A DNA stretch of 64,000 nucleotides from an uncultured Coriobacteriaceae bacterium (GCA_944321435.1 CALULH010000005.1:108923-172922), one strand, 5' to 3'; positions 24,794 to 34,246 are shown, counted from the stretch's first letter. Notes: generated from the sequence alone by a model not told the origin. Program-made: numbers and translations.

Positions 24794-25777
24794 ATGGAAC
24801 TCGTTATCGACCGGCTGACCAAGCACTTTGGCCCCAAGATAGCCGTGGACCGGCTGAGCTACGCGTTTTCGCCCGGCGTGTACGGCCTTCTGGGTGCCAA
24901 CGGCGCGGGCAAGACCACGCTCATGCGCATGGTCTGCGACGTGCTGCGCCCCACGTCGGGCGAGATTCGCCTGGACGGAACACCCGTCCGCGCGCTCGGG
25001 GAGCGCTACCGCGCGCGCCTGGGCTACCTGCCGCAGGATTTCGGCTACTACCCTGACTTCAGCGCGCGGGACTTCATGGAGTACCTGGCCGCGCTCAAGG
25101 GGCTGCCGCGCGACGACGCGCGGCGGCGCTCGGGCGAGCTGCTGGAGCTCGTGGGGCTGGCGGGCGAGAAGCGCGCAAAGATCCGCACCTTCTCGGGAGG
25201 CATGAAGCAACGCCTGGGGATCGCGCAGGCGGTGCTCAACGACCCGGCCATCTTGGTGCTGGACGAGCCGACCGCGGGGCTGGACCCCAAGGAGCGCGTG
25301 AGGTTCCGCAATCTGATCGCGCGGCTTGCCCAGGACAAGATCGTGCTGCTCAGCACGCATATCGTCTCCGACGTGGCCTACATAGCCGACGAGATCCTCA
25401 TGATGCGCGCGGGCTCGCTCGTGCTTGCCGGCACGCCCGACGAGATCACATCGGCCGTGGCGGGCAAGGTCTGGGAGGCGCAGGTGGACGCGCGCACGGC
25501 CGACGCGCTTTCAGCGGCGCTCACCGTGGGCAACGTGCGCTACGCCGAGGACGAGCGCGCGGTGGTGCGCTTTGTGGCCGACAGCCTGGACGAGGCCCGC
25601 GCCGCCGCGGCGCAGGCGCACGGCGCGGCAGATGGCGGACAGGCGGCCTTCTCGCCCGTCACGCCCACTTTGGAGGACCTCTACCTCTACACCTTCCGCG
25701 ATGAGGCGGCGCGAGGCGCCGCGCAGCCGCCCGCAGCCGGCAAGCGGACCCGCCGCGGAGGCCATTTCAAGCGCTAG
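24794..25777 (+). CDS. ABC transporter ATP-binding protein
   Basis: 327 residues: Walker A GANGAGKTT (about 38-46), Q-loop LPQDFGY, signature FSGGMKQRLGIAQA, Walker B ILVLDEPTAGLDP and H-loop LSTHIVSDV. The C-terminal about 100 residues form the accessory domain seen in CcmA-like exporters. AAAGGAG precedes ATG 24794. It works with the permease encoded immediately downstream, probably as an exporter controlled by the ECF sigma factor; substrate unknown. Confidence 0.95.
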   Translation: MELVIDRLTKHFGPKIAVDRLSYAFSPGVYGLLGANGAGKTTLMRMVCDVLRPTSGEIRLDGTPVRALGERYRARLGYLPQDFGYYPDFSARDFMEYLAALKGLPRDDARRRSGELLELVGLAGEKRAKIRTFSGGMKQRLGIAQAVLNDPAILVLDEPTAGLDPKERVRFRNLIARLAQDKIVLLSTHIVSDVAYIADEILMMRAGSLVLAGTPDEITSAVAGKVWEAQVDARTADALSAALTVGNVRYAEDERAVVRFVADSLDEARAAAAQAHGAADGGQAAFSPVTPTLEDLYLYTFRDEAARGAAQPPAAGKRTRRGGHFKR

Positions 25778-25859
25778 CGCGCAGCCGGACCCGCGCACGG
25801 GCCCTTGGCTCCGCGGGCGCCGGCTCCCGCCCTTCGCCCCCCCAACAGAAAGGAACCCC

Positions 25860-27119
25860 ATGCTCACCCTCATACGGTTTGAGATGAAGAAGATGCTCGG
25901 CCGGCGCGTGGCGCTGGCGGTCAACCTGGGCGTGATCGTCATGCTGCTGGGCATCATGGCGCTAAACGTCCTGCAAACCAACGCAAACAACGCAGCCGGG
26001 GACCTGCTCTCCGGCACCGAGGCCATCGCCTCCACCCGCCAGCGGCGCGAGGCGAAGGCCGGCGTGCTCACCGTCGAGAAGATCACCGCCGACATAGCGG
26101 CCTACCAGGAGCGCGTGTTCTCCCAGATCGACCGCGCCCAGATGGCGGAGCTCACCGACGGCGCCGCCTACGACCTGGTGGCCGCGACCTACGGCCCAAA
26201 GGCCCCGTACGAGCTCTGCGACCCGTACTACACCTTCCTCTTCCGCCCGTGGCACCTCAGCGGCGAGGCCCCCTACCAAACCGCCGCGCGCATAACCGCC
26301 GAGGACGCCGCCGCCTATTACGACGCCGTGGCAAACCTCACGCAGGCCACCATGGACCAGAGCCTCACCTGGGCCTACACCCCCACCGAGCGCGCCTTCT
26401 GGACCGACCTGCAGGGCCAGGTCGCCGAGCCCCTGGCCTACGGCTACGCCGGCGGCTGGGACAACATCGTCAACTGCTTTGCGTTCCTGGTCTTCCCGCT
26501 GCTCGCCATCTGCGTCACGCTGACGCCGGTCTTCGCCGGCGAGTACCAGGACGGCACCGACGCCGTGCTGCTGTCGTGCCGTTGGGGCCGCGGCAGGCTG
26601 GCGGCCGCCAAGATCCTCGCGGCGCTCGCCTACGCCACCGCGTACTACGTCGCAGGAGCGGCCATCATCTGCGGGTTCTCGCTTTTCTTCTACGGCGCGG
26701 GCGGTGCGGACCTGCCCATCCAGAACTACGACCTGTCCTCGCCCTACCCCCTCACCTGCGGTCTGGCCGCCCTCATCTGCCTGGGGCTCATGTACCTGGC
26801 GACGCTTGGCGTGGCGGGCCTCACGCTACTCATGTCCGCCCGCACGCGCTCGACGCTCACCGTCCTGGTTGCCGACGTGGCGATCGTCTTCATCACCGGG
26901 CTCATCCCCTCCGGCGGCAACGCGGTGATCGCGCATATCCTGTCGCTCTTCCCCCTGGGCTTCCCCGCCTTCAGCACGCTCTTCTCGTCGCTCACCGACT
27001 ACCCGCTGGGGCCCGCGGTGCTCGACCTCATCACGGTGGTCGCCCTTGTCTACGCCCTGCTCGCCGCCGTCTGCACCCCGCTCGCCGCCCGCTCCTTCCG
27101 CCGCCACCAGGTTGCCTGA
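25860..27119 (+). CDS. ABC transporter permease (ABC-2-like)
   Basis: 419 residues from ATG 25860 (AAAGGAA upstream). One transmembrane helix at about 20-38 is followed by a soluble loop of about 170 residues, then five or six helices (about 205-410). This is the ABC-2-type layout with a large extracytoplasmic domain. AGEYQDGTDAVLLSCRWGR before the second helix block is typical of ABC-2 permeases. It lies 82 bp after the ATPase gene and closes the sigma-factor operon. Confidence 0.9.
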   Translation: MLTLIRFEMKKMLGRRVALAVNLGVIVMLLGIMALNVLQTNANNAAGDLLSGTEAIASTRQRREAKAGVLTVEKITADIAAYQERVFSQIDRAQMAELTDGAAYDLVAATYGPKAPYELCDPYYTFLFRPWHLSGEAPYQTAARITAEDAAAYYDAVANLTQATMDQSLTWAYTPTERAFWTDLQGQVAEPLAYGYAGGWDNIVNCFAFLVFPLLAICVTLTPVFAGEYQDGTDAVLLSCRWGRGRLAAAKILAALAYATAYYVAGAAIICGFSLFFYGAGGADLPIQNYDLSSPYPLTCGLAALICLGLMYLATLGVAGLTLLMSARTRSTLTVLVADVAIVFITGLIPSGGNAVIAHILSLFPLGFPAFSTLFSSLTDYPLGPAVLDLITVVALVYALLAAVCTPLAARSFRRHQVA

Positions 27120-27241
27120 GCGAGCGCGCAAAGCCCGCGCCCGGACCCCGACGCGGCAGGCAGGCGGCAGGGCGCTCGAACGAGAGGTCAGCAGGGCCGC
27201 GCTACGATGGGGTCACGGAAACCGCGTGGGAAAGGAGCCCC

Positions 27242-28153
27242 ATGAAACGCCTGCTCGACTGCAACGCATCCGACTTCGCCGCCATGACCAAGGGCGAGAA
27301 GCTCGAGTCCATCCAGGCCAGCGAGGGCCGCACCATCGTGCAGGAGCTGTCGCTCTTCCGCAACACGATGATGCTCGAGCCCATCACGGACGCGGAGATC
27401 GCCTGCGCCTTCGGCGCCGATCTCATCCTGCTGAACGCCTTCGACTGCGTGAGCCCCCACATCGCCGGCATCGACGCCCCCGCCGAGGAGACCATCCGCA
27501 CCCTCAAGCGCTACACGGGGCGCATGGTGGGAGTGAACCTGGAGCCGGTCGGCACCTCGCAGACGCTCGGCGAGCTTGAGGACATGCCGGAGGGCCGCGC
27601 GGGCACCGTCGAGAACGCGCTGCGCGCCCGCGACCTCGGCTTCGACTTCATCCTCCTCACCGGCAACCCCGGCACCGGCGTCGACAACGCCGCCATCCTC
27701 GAGGCCACGCGCACCATGCACGAGGCGCTCGGCGACGACATGATCATCTTCGCCGGCAAGATGCACGCCGCGGGCTCGCGCAACGAGGCGGGCGAGAAGA
27801 TCATCACCAAGGACGACGTGCGCGCCTTCGCGGAGGCGGGCGCCGACGTCATCCTGCTCCCCGCCCCCGGCACCGTCCCCGGCGTGACCTTCGAGTTCGT
27901 GCGCGATATGGTCGCCTACATCCACAGCCTGGGCAAGCTGTCGCTGACCGCGATCGGCACCTCCCAGGAGGGCGCGAGCGCGACAACGATCGAGCAGATC
28001 GCCCTCATGTGCAAGATGGCCGGCACCGACCTCCACCATGTCGGCGACGCCGGCGTGGGCGGCCTCAACCCCGAGAACCTCATGGCCTACAGCATCGCCG
28101 TCCGCGGCAAGCGCCACACCTACCTGCGCATGGCGCGCTCGGTCAACCGCTAG
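27242..28153 (+). CDS. TIM-barrel-like protein of DUF7916 type
   Basis: 303 residues from ATG 27242 with GGGAAAGGAGCCCC upstream. The sequence alternates strands and helices, with ADLILLNAFDC, MVGVNLEPVGT, FDFILLTGNPGTGVDN, MIIFAGKMHAAGS, ADVILLPAPGTVPGVT and GTDLHHVGDAGVGG. This suits a TIM barrel, not the haloacid dehalogenase fold that database annotation sometimes gives to this family. Its enzymatic function is unknown to me. Family members often accompany PTS sugar genes, and here a lactose-type PTS lies about 5 kb away. A strong terminator follows. Confidence 0.6.
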   Translation: MKRLLDCNASDFAAMTKGEKLESIQASEGRTIVQELSLFRNTMMLEPITDAEIACAFGADLILLNAFDCVSPHIAGIDAPAEETIRTLKRYTGRMVGVNLEPVGTSQTLGELEDMPEGRAGTVENALRARDLGFDFILLTGNPGTGVDNAAILEATRTMHEALGDDMIIFAGKMHAAGSRNEAGEKIITKDDVRAFAEAGADVILLPAPGTVPGVTFEFVRDMVAYIHSLGKLSLTAIGTSQEGASATTIEQIALMCKMAGTDLHHVGDAGVGGLNPENLMAYSIAVRGKRHTYLRMARSVNR

Positions 28154-28215
28154 GCCGCGCCCTGCGCGCCCGACCCCGCGCAAACGACGGGGCGGAACCC
28201 CCCCTCGCGAACCAA

Positions 28216-28255
28216 GCAGGCCAACCCGCCTTTCAGCGGGTTGGCCTGCTTTTTT
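28216..28255 (+). terminator. Strong Rho-independent terminator
   Basis: Perfect 14-bp stem (28216-28229 with 28236-28249), 6-nt loop and a T6 tract, 60 bp after the TIM-barrel gene and facing the convergent C69 dipeptidase gene. Confidence 0.95.
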
Positions 28256-28296
28256 GCATAAGAGAGCCGTGCGACGGCCCCTGCCGGGCTTCTCGC

Positions 28297-30138
28297 CTAA
28301 TGATCGGAAAGCGAGAAGGCGTTGCGCATGCGCATGCTGGTGGTGTAGAGGACTTTGTCCAGGAGCTTCTCGGTCTCGGACTTGAGGTTCTCGGCGATAC
28401 GGTCGTTCACCTGCGCGAGCGCGCGGCGCACGGCGGGGTTGTCCCCCATGGGCGCGTGCGCGGGATCGACCTCGGCGCGGGCGATGGCCGCCTCGGGCGC
28501 GCGGGCCGGCGTAGTGGCCGAGAAGCGCGCAGCCACGGCGTCCGCCACGGCCGCGGCGCCGGTCTCAGCGGCGCCCTCCCCTGTCTCCGGCGCGCCCGAA
28601 GGCGCCGAAGCGGGCGCGGACGCCACCGCGATCTGCGTGCCGGCGGCGCTGCGGGTGCTGGCCAGGGGGCCGGCCGGCGGCTGCTTGGCCATGCCGGTCT
28701 CCCCCGCCCGGGCCATGTCGGTGCCGGGGCCCTTCTCGCCCGCCGCCAGCAGCAGCGCCACGCCCTCGTCGGCCGCGCGCACCGCGGCGTGCCCGGCCGC
28801 CATGGTCTTCTCAACGTACTGGTCGATATCGTTGACGTTGTCCTTGTAGTGCGCGTCGGCCAGCGCCGCGATGATGCGGTTCGCCCAGTAGAAGCTCTCG
28901 GTGGTCACGCGCGCGGTGGTGTTTGCCAGGTACGCGGGCGTGGCGTCCACGTTGGCGAAGAACGGCGTGAGCGTGTTGAACGCGTTGGAGCCGTAGGCCA
29001 TCCACTGCACGGCGCGGCAGGCCGCCGGCGCGTACGGGCGCAGCTGGAGCACGGCCAGCTGGCTTTGGCGGTTGATGCCTATGGTGCGGTAGCGCCGGCG
29101 CTGCTCGGGCGTGCCGATCTCGTCGTACGGGTCGAAGGGCGTGCCGTCGAAGTGCGAGGACAGCACGAACTTGACGTCCTCGATGGTCACCTTGCGCTCG
29201 GGCACCTGCGCCCACGGCAGGTCGTCGTCCTCCGGGCCGTGCGCGGCCTGCGCGCCGTCCCAGCCCTGATGCGGGTTCAGGAAGCGCTGCATGTACCAGG
29301 CGCGCGGCGTGTTGTAGACGTGGTCACGCTCAGAGTGGCTGCCGAAGGCCTCGCGCGGGTTGAACACGAACCGCTCGCGCGCGGCAACCTCGTTGCGCGC
29401 CCGGTCCTCGCGCATGGTGAGGTCCAGGTGGTTGGCGTCCATCCACTCGCGGAGGTCGGCAGAGCACAGATGGTCGCTCTGGTCGCCGAAGGCGTCCGTG
29501 AAGTCGAAGCGGTCGATGCCCAGCTGGTTGGGCATCGTCACATAGCAGTCGTCGGGCACGCGCTTGGCGATCCAGTGGTGGCCGCCCACGGTCTCGAGCC
29601 ACCAGATCTCGTCCACGTCCGAGAACGCGATGCCGTTCATCTCGTAGGTGCCGTAGCGCTCCAGCAGCTCGCCTGTGCGCAGAACGCCCTCGCGGGCCGT
29701 CTTGACGTAGGGCAGCACGATGGTGAGCAGGTCCTCCTCGCCGATCCCACCGGGGACCTCGGGACGGTAGTCGGCGTCGCCGGGCTTTCCGTGCGCGGGG
29801 CGCAGCTCCACCAGCGGGTCGGCGCCCAGCACGCGCTCGTTGGTGGTGAGCGTCTCGGTGGCGCTCATCCCGACGTTGGCGGTGTTGAAGCCTGCCTCGC
29901 CCCAAATGCCCTCGTTGCCCAGCGCGTTGGGCACGCTCGTGTACTGCAGCGGGTCGTCGGGAAGGTCGATCTCCACGTGGCTGATCACGCTCCGGTAGCG
30001 GCGCGGCTGCTCAGCCGGCTTCACCACCCGGAACACCTTGGGGCAGAACTCCCCGTTACCTGAGTCCTCGTTGCGGGCCACGATGGTGGACCCGTCGTAG
30101 CTCGCGCGCTTGCCGACCAAAATGGTAGTGCAGGCCAT
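28297..30138 (-). CDS. C69-family dipeptidase with Ala-rich insertion
   Basis: 613 residues from ATG 30138, whose GGAGGCAGCC ribosome site excludes the in-frame ATG at 30156. The family's N-terminal nucleophile is Cys3 in [13 protein letters not shown], followed by [11 protein letters not shown]. Further blocks include [28 protein letters not shown] and [13 protein letters not shown] sequence ([14 protein letters not shown]). Members are Ntn-type hydrolases that cut dipeptides. Residues about 470-570 are an Ala/Pro/Gly-rich, low-complexity insertion not usual in the family; the folded C-terminal helix resumes with [20 protein letters not shown]. No secretion signal is seen. Confidence 0.92.
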   Translation of the reverse strand: MACTTILVGKRASYDGSTIVARNEDSGNGEFCPKVFRVVKPAEQPRRYRSVISHVEIDLPDDPLQYTSVPNALGNEGIWGEAGFNTANVGMSATETLTTNERVLGADPLVELRPAHGKPGDADYRPEVPGGIGEEDLLTIVLPYVKTAREGVLRTGELLERYGTYEMNGIAFSDVDEIWWLETVGGHHWIAKRVPDDCYVTMPNQLGIDRFDFTDAFGDQSDHLCSADLREWMDANHLDLTMREDRARNEVAARERFVFNPREAFGSHSERDHVYNTPRAWYMQRFLNPHQGWDGAQAAHGPEDDDLPWAQVPERKVTIEDVKFVLSSHFDGTPFDPYDEIGTPEQRRRYRTIGINRQSQLAVLQLRPYAPAACRAVQWMAYGSNAFNTLTPFFANVDATPAYLANTTARVTTESFYWANRIIAALADAHYKDNVNDIDQYVEKTMAAGHAAVRAADEGVALLLAAGEKGPGTDMARAGETGMAKQPPAGPLASTRSAAGTQIAVASAPASAPSGAPETGEGAAETGAAAVADAVAARFSATTPARAPEAAIARAEVDPAHAPMGDNPAVRRALAQVNDRIAENLKSETEKLLDKVLYTTSMRMRNAFSLSDH

Positions 30139-30279
30139 GGCTGCCTCCTTCTGCATGAAGGCGCCGCGGCCCCGCTCGGGGGCGGCTCGCGGCGCCGTGC
30201 GTTTACCGCCTATACCTATTCCCCTTTGCGCCCGCCCTTATGCCCGCGCGCGAGCCTCACCCCGCAGGCCGGCCCCCTC
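30139..30279. other. Upstream region of the C69 dipeptidase gene
   Basis: Contains the dipeptidase ribosome site; no clear promoter was found. It leads into the repeat cluster. Confidence 0.3.
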
Positions 30280-30509
30280 GCCGGCAACTTTCCGCATGCT
30301 GCCCCTGCCGCCGGCAACCTTCTGCACGCCGTCGCCCCTGCCGCCGGCGACCTTCCGCATGCATTCCTTATCGTCGGTGACCTTCTGCATGCACTTCTTA
30401 TCGCCAGCGATCTTTGCATGCATTCCTTTTCGCCAGGAGCGTAAAAAGAGGCCCTAGGCGATAAGGACTGCATGCAGAACGCCACGCAATAAGAACTGCA
30501 TGCAAAGTC
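30280..30509. repeat. Degenerate 30-bp tandem repeat cluster with inverted copies
   Basis: Five head-to-tail units of 30, 33, 30, 30 and 29 bp run from 30280 to 30431, most containing GCATGC and GCCGGCGACCTT-like sequence. Two further copies in the opposite orientation lie at 30458-30483 and 30488-30509, also at a period of about 29 bp. Units have diverged, and no unique spacers separate them. Confidence 0.75.
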
Positions 30510-30613
30510 CCGTGGGCAAACCGTCGCGCGGCGAGCCCCGTGGACGAACCGTCACGCGGCGCGCCCCGCGAGCAGAACGTCGCACAGCGCGCCCCGCGGG
30601 CGGCGTCGCACGC
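30508..30613. repeat. 28-bp GC-rich tandem repeat (3.8 copies)
   Basis: Units start at 30508, 30536, 30564 and 30592, each beginning CCCCG(T/C)G; the second and third end GCGCG. The array runs directly into the cutC terminator. Confidence 0.75.
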
Positions 30614-30648
30614 AAAAAAAGCGCCGCGCCCGGGAAGGGGCGCGGCGC
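30614..30648 (-). terminator. Rho-independent terminator of cutC
   Basis: A perfect 11-bp GC-rich stem (30621-30631 with 30638-30648), with a T7 tract on the minus strand (30614-30620), begins 20 bp after the cutC stop. Confidence 0.9.
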
Positions 30649-30668
30649 CCTGGGCGCGTACGGGCGCG

Positions 30669-31355
30669 CTACAGCTTGACGATCTTGGTGCCGTGGACCT
30701 CGGACACACCGAGCGCCTGGGCGACCGCATCGGCGTTCTCCCAGGTAATGCCGCCGCCGGGAAGGATCGTGATCCGGCCGGCCGCATGGGCGACCAGGCG
30801 CTGCAGGCGCTCGACGTTGCCCACGATGGGCGTGCCCGCCGCGCCGCCGTGGGTGAGGATGCGCTCGACGCCCAGGCCCGCCAAGAAGTCGATGGCATCG
30901 AGCTGCTGGGGCTCCGCAAGCTCGTCGAAGGCCATGTGGAAGGTGACGGCCACCGGGTCGACGCCCGCGGCAAGCCCCGCGCCCGCCCCCTTGGCGGCCT
31001 CCACCAGCGCGGCGGTGAGCTCGCGGTCGACGGCCAGCACGCCGTCCGCGCCGGCGCGCACGCACCCGAAGACCACGCCCGTCGTGCCCAGGCTCCGCGC
31101 GACGGCGATATCGTCCAGCATCATGTCCCGCTCGGCCTCGCTGTAGGTGAAGTCGCCGCCGCGCGGGCGCGCCATGGCCATCACGTCGACGCCCTTCTCG
31201 CGCGCAAAGCCAACCGCCGCGCGGATCACGCCGTAGCTGGGGCTCGTACCGCCCACGGCCAGGTTGTCGCACAACTCGATACGGCCCGCGCCCCCCTCGA
31301 CCGCGGCGGGAACGCGTTCCATGTTCTCCGCGCAGAACTCCTTCAGCAACGCCAT
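30669..31355 (-). CDS. cutC: CutC family protein
   Basis: 228 residues from ATG 31355 (AAGGGG upstream). The TIM-barrel family hallmarks are present: LKEFCAENMERVPAAVEGGAGRIELCDNL at the start, GGTSPSYGVI, MARPRGGDFTYS, FHMAFDEL, ILTHGGAAGT and ILPGGGITWENA. CutC was named for copper homeostasis, but its biochemical role is uncertain. It is divergent from the PTS regulator, with about 170 bp between them. No metal-site cysteines beyond the family pattern stand out. Confidence 0.95.
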   Translation of the reverse strand: MALLKEFCAENMERVPAAVEGGAGRIELCDNLAVGGTSPSYGVIRAAVGFAREKGVDVMAMARPRGGDFTYSEAERDMMLDDIAVARSLGTTGVVFGCVRAGADGVLAVDRELTAALVEAAKGAGAGLAAGVDPVAVTFHMAFDELAEPQQLDAIDFLAGLGVERILTHGGAAGTPIVGNVERLQRLVAHAAGRITILPGGGITWENADAVAQALGVSEVHGTKIVKL

Positions 31356-31526
31356 GGGAACCCCTTTCGCCGATTGCGCCCACACCTATTGTGAGCTGCG
31401 ATTTCCTTCAGGGTACCACGCACGGCAAAGGCGTCTCGTCCAGCTCTGCTGCCGTGTAGACGGCAACGTCTTCCGTTGAGTAACCTCTGCGCCGACGGTA
31501 CTTTTAAAGCAACGAAGGGGGAGGCC

Positions 31527-33452
31527 GTGCAGGACAAGCAGCTCGTAAGCTACATCATGCGTCACGAGGGCGTCAGCTCGGCCGAGTTGGCCTTGCGCCT
31601 GGGCGTGAAGAAGCGCGCCATGCGCGACCACCTTCGCCGCGCCAACGACGCGCTGGGCGACTGCGCGCGCATCGTGTACCGCCGCTCGCTCAGCGGCTAC
31701 GCGCTCGTCATCACCGACGAGGCGGCCTTCAAGGCGTGGCTTGCCCGCACCGGCGAGCTCGACGTGTTCGACCGCCTGCCCTCCACCCCTCAGGAACGAA
31801 GCGATTACCTCCTCCAGGACCTGCTCTCCCGCGCAGGATGGATCACCCTGGAGGAGCTCGCATCGCTTCTGTTCGTATCCCGTTCAACCATCTCCAACGA
31901 CCTCAAGGTTGTCAAGGACAAGTTGGCGCGCTTCGGGCTGTCCATCGAGACGCGGCCGCGCTACGGCATCCGCGTCACCGGCCCCGAGATCGAGCGCCGC
32001 CTGTGCCTGGCGAACACCGCCGTGGACACCCTGCTCGCCAACGAGGGCATCCCCGACAGCACGGTGTCCGACCGCTTGGACGCCATCGAGCACACCCTTG
32101 AGCAGGTGCTGGGCGAGGAGGACTTCAAGATCAACCCCGTTTCGCACCAGAACCTGGTGGTGCACATCGCCATCGCCCTGGCGCGCATCGAGCAGGGCTG
32201 CTACGTCCCCATGGACGACGAGAACGTGGAGCGCATCACCGCCACCGTCGAGTACCAGGTGTCCCAGCGCATCGCGACCGCCGTGGAGCAGGCCTTCGAC
32301 GTGGTCCTCCCGCGCGAGGAGGTAGCCTACATAGCCGTGCACCTCGCCAGCAAGCAGCTGCTGGAGGGCAAGGCCGGCGGCGCGGGCGACAAGGACGCGC
32401 AGACGGGCGACAACCTCGTCATCACCGACGAGGCCTGGGGTATCGCGGCCGAGATGATCGACGTGGTCTGGCGTGCCTTCCGCTTCGACTTCCGCACGGA
32501 CGTCGAGCTGCGCACCAACCTGGCGCGCCACATCATGCCGCTCATCGTGCGCCTGCGCTACCACATGCAGGTGGACAACCCCCTGCTGTCCGACATCAAG
32601 GCGCGCTTCCCGCTCGCCTGGTCCATGGCCATCGACGCCGCGAGCGTGCTCATGGAGCGCGAGGACGTCACGCCCTCCGAGGACGAGATCGGCTACCTGG
32701 CCCTGTCCTTCGCGCTCGCCATCGAGCGCCGCCAGACCGAGGCGCCCAAGAAGAACGTGCTTGCCGTCTGCGCCTCGGGCGCGGGCAGCGCGCGGATACT
32801 CGCCTACCGCATCGAGCGCGAGTTCGGCGAGTACGTGGGCAACGTCACCACCTGCGATGCCAGCGAGTTCGACGGCGTCGACCTCGCCGGGATCGACTAC
32901 GTGTTCACCACGGTGCCGCTCGCGCGGCCCGTGAACATCCCCGTGATCGAGATCACGCTCTTCCTCGACACCGACGAGCGCCAGGGCATCGAGGACGTCT
33001 TCGCGCACGCCGAGACCGAGGGCGTGGCCGCCTACTTCGACCGCGACCTGTTCTTCCCGCACCTTGCGCTCGCCACCCGCGAGGAGGTCATCCACCTGCT
33101 CTGCGAGCGCTCCCGCGCCGCGCACGATCTTCCCGATGACTTCGAGGAACTCGTGCAGAAGCGCGAGGAGCTGGCGCCGACCTCCTTCGGCGGCGGGCTC
33201 GCCATCCCGCACCCGTACGAGGCCGTGAGCGACGCCACCTTCGTGGCGGTGGCGATTCTCGACCAGCCCATCGACTGGGACGACAAGCCGGTGAGCGTGG
33301 TTTTCCTGGTGTCGGTCGACAAGAAGGCCGGCAGCGAGCTCGAACCGTTTTACCGCGCGGTCACCGCGCTTTTCACCCATAAGGAGTCAATCCGGCGGCT
33401 CTCTGAGGAGCAGACCTTTGAGAAGCTGTTGGAAGAATTGGAAGGAGAGTAA
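31527..33452 (+). CDS. PRD-containing transcriptional regulator with EIIB- and EIIA-like domains (LicR/ManR type)
   Basis: 641 residues from GTG 31527 (AAGGGGGAGG upstream). The order is: N-terminal HTH (1-60), second HTH (about 92-150, FVSRSTISNDLKVVKDKL), PRD1 (about 200-285) with His213 and His272, PRD2 (about 300-405) with His335, an EIIB-like domain with Cys415 in VCASGAGSARI, and an EIIA domain with His562 in FGGGLAIPHPY. PTS phosphorylation of these residues sets activity. Where a second PRD2 histidine is expected (YLALxFA...IER) the residue is Ser394. It ends 2 bp before the IIA gene and most likely activates the PTS operon. Confidence 0.93.
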   Translation: MQDKQLVSYIMRHEGVSSAELALRLGVKKRAMRDHLRRANDALGDCARIVYRRSLSGYALVITDEAAFKAWLARTGELDVFDRLPSTPQERSDYLLQDLLSRAGWITLEELASLLFVSRSTISNDLKVVKDKLARFGLSIETRPRYGIRVTGPEIERRLCLANTAVDTLLANEGIPDSTVSDRLDAIEHTLEQVLGEEDFKINPVSHQNLVVHIAIALARIEQGCYVPMDDENVERITATVEYQVSQRIATAVEQAFDVVLPREEVAYIAVHLASKQLLEGKAGGAGDKDAQTGDNLVITDEAWGIAAEMIDVVWRAFRFDFRTDVELRTNLARHIMPLIVRLRYHMQVDNPLLSDIKARFPLAWSMAIDAASVLMEREDVTPSEDEIGYLALSFALAIERRQTEAPKKNVLAVCASGAGSARILAYRIEREFGEYVGNVTTCDASEFDGVDLAGIDYVFTTVPLARPVNIPVIEITLFLDTDERQGIEDVFAHAETEGVAAYFDRDLFFPHLALATREEVIHLLCERSRAAHDLPDDFEELVQKREELAPTSFGGGLAIPHPYEAVSDATFVAVAILDQPIDWDDKPVSVVFLVSVDKKAGSELEPFYRAVTALFTHKESIRRLSEEQTFEKLLEELEGE

Positions 33453-33454
33453 CC

Positions 33455-33772
33455 ATGGACGAGCTGCAGAAGGCGAGCTTCCAGATCATCGCCGCCGTAG
33501 GTATGGCGCGGAGCTCCTACATCGAGGCGGTCGGCGCCGCCAAGGAGGGCGACTTCGACAAGGCCGCCGAGCTCATGAAGACCGGTGACGAGCAGTTCCT
33601 GAAGGGCCACGACGCCCACACCGAGCTGATCCAGCGCGAGGCCGGTGGCGACCCCGTGAACATGACCCTCATCATCACCCACGCCGAGGACCAGCTCATG
33701 AGCGCCGAGAGCTTCAAGATCGTCGCAACCGAGCTGATCGACGTCTACCGTCGCATGGGCGAGAAGGCCTAA
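33455..33772 (+). CDS. PTS lactose/cellobiose-type EIIA component
   Basis: 105 residues, the usual length of an all-helical Lac-family IIA. The phosphorylated histidine is His76 in ITHAEDQLM. It takes phosphate from HPr and passes it to the IIB encoded next. GAAGGAGAG in the end of the regulator gene serves as ribosome site. Confidence 0.96.
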   Translation: MDELQKASFQIIAAVGMARSSYIEAVGAAKEGDFDKAAELMKTGDEQFLKGHDAHTELIQREAGGDPVNMTLIITHAEDQLMSAESFKIVATELIDVYRRMGEKA

Positions 33773-33868
33773 GGCCCCGCCCGAGCACGCTGCTCCCCGC
33801 CTCGGGGCCTCCCCGGGCGGTAGTAAATGGTCACGCGGCCCGCGGGTCGCAACGAGAAAGGAAGGACC

Positions 33869-34204
33869 ATGGCTGACAAGAAGAAGATCTACCTGTTCTG
33901 CAGCGCCGGCATGTCCACCAGCATGCTCGCACAGAACATGCAGCAGGTAGGCGACTCTCACAACCTGCCGGTGGAGGTGCGCGCGTTCCCCATCGGCAAG
34001 GTCGACGAGATCGCGCAGAGCGAGCACCCCGCCTGCGTGCTGCTGGGCCCGCAGGTGCACCATCAGTACGAGGAGACCAAGAAGCGCATCGAGGGCAACT
34101 TCGACATCCCGGTGGGCATCCTGGACCAGCAGGCCTACGGCCTCATGGACGGCGAGGCCTCGCTCAAGTACGCCATCAAGCTCATGAAGAGCTACAAGAA
34201 GTAA
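33869..34204 (+). CDS. PTS lactose/cellobiose-type EIIB component
   Basis: 111 residues starting at ATG 33869 (GAAAGGAAGG upstream). The phosphorylated cysteine is Cys11 in LFCSAGMSTSML, followed by the P-loop-like fold of Lac-family IIB (VLLGPQVHHQYEETKKRIE). It phosphorylates sugar bound to the IIC protein encoded 42 bp downstream. Confidence 0.96.
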   Translation: MADKKKIYLFCSAGMSTSMLAQNMQQVGDSHNLPVEVRAFPIGKVDEIAQSEHPACVLLGPQVHHQYEETKKRIEGNFDIPVGILDQQAYGLMDGEASLKYAIKLMKSYKK

Positions 34205-34246
34205 ACCCCTTAATGAACGCACGATCGATGTCAAAGGAGGCATCCC

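Noticed and set aside
30216..30485. Repeat-containing small protein gene (89 codons, minus strand; also a plus-strand frame at 30110-30457)
   Set aside because: The 10-residue periodicity simply reflects 30-bp DNA repeats being divisible by three; there is no ribosome site and the product is Arg/Ala/Cys-rich in both directions.
30280..30613. CRISPR array
   Set aside because: The repeated units abut each other with no spacers, differ in length, and some are inverted; no cas gene is present.
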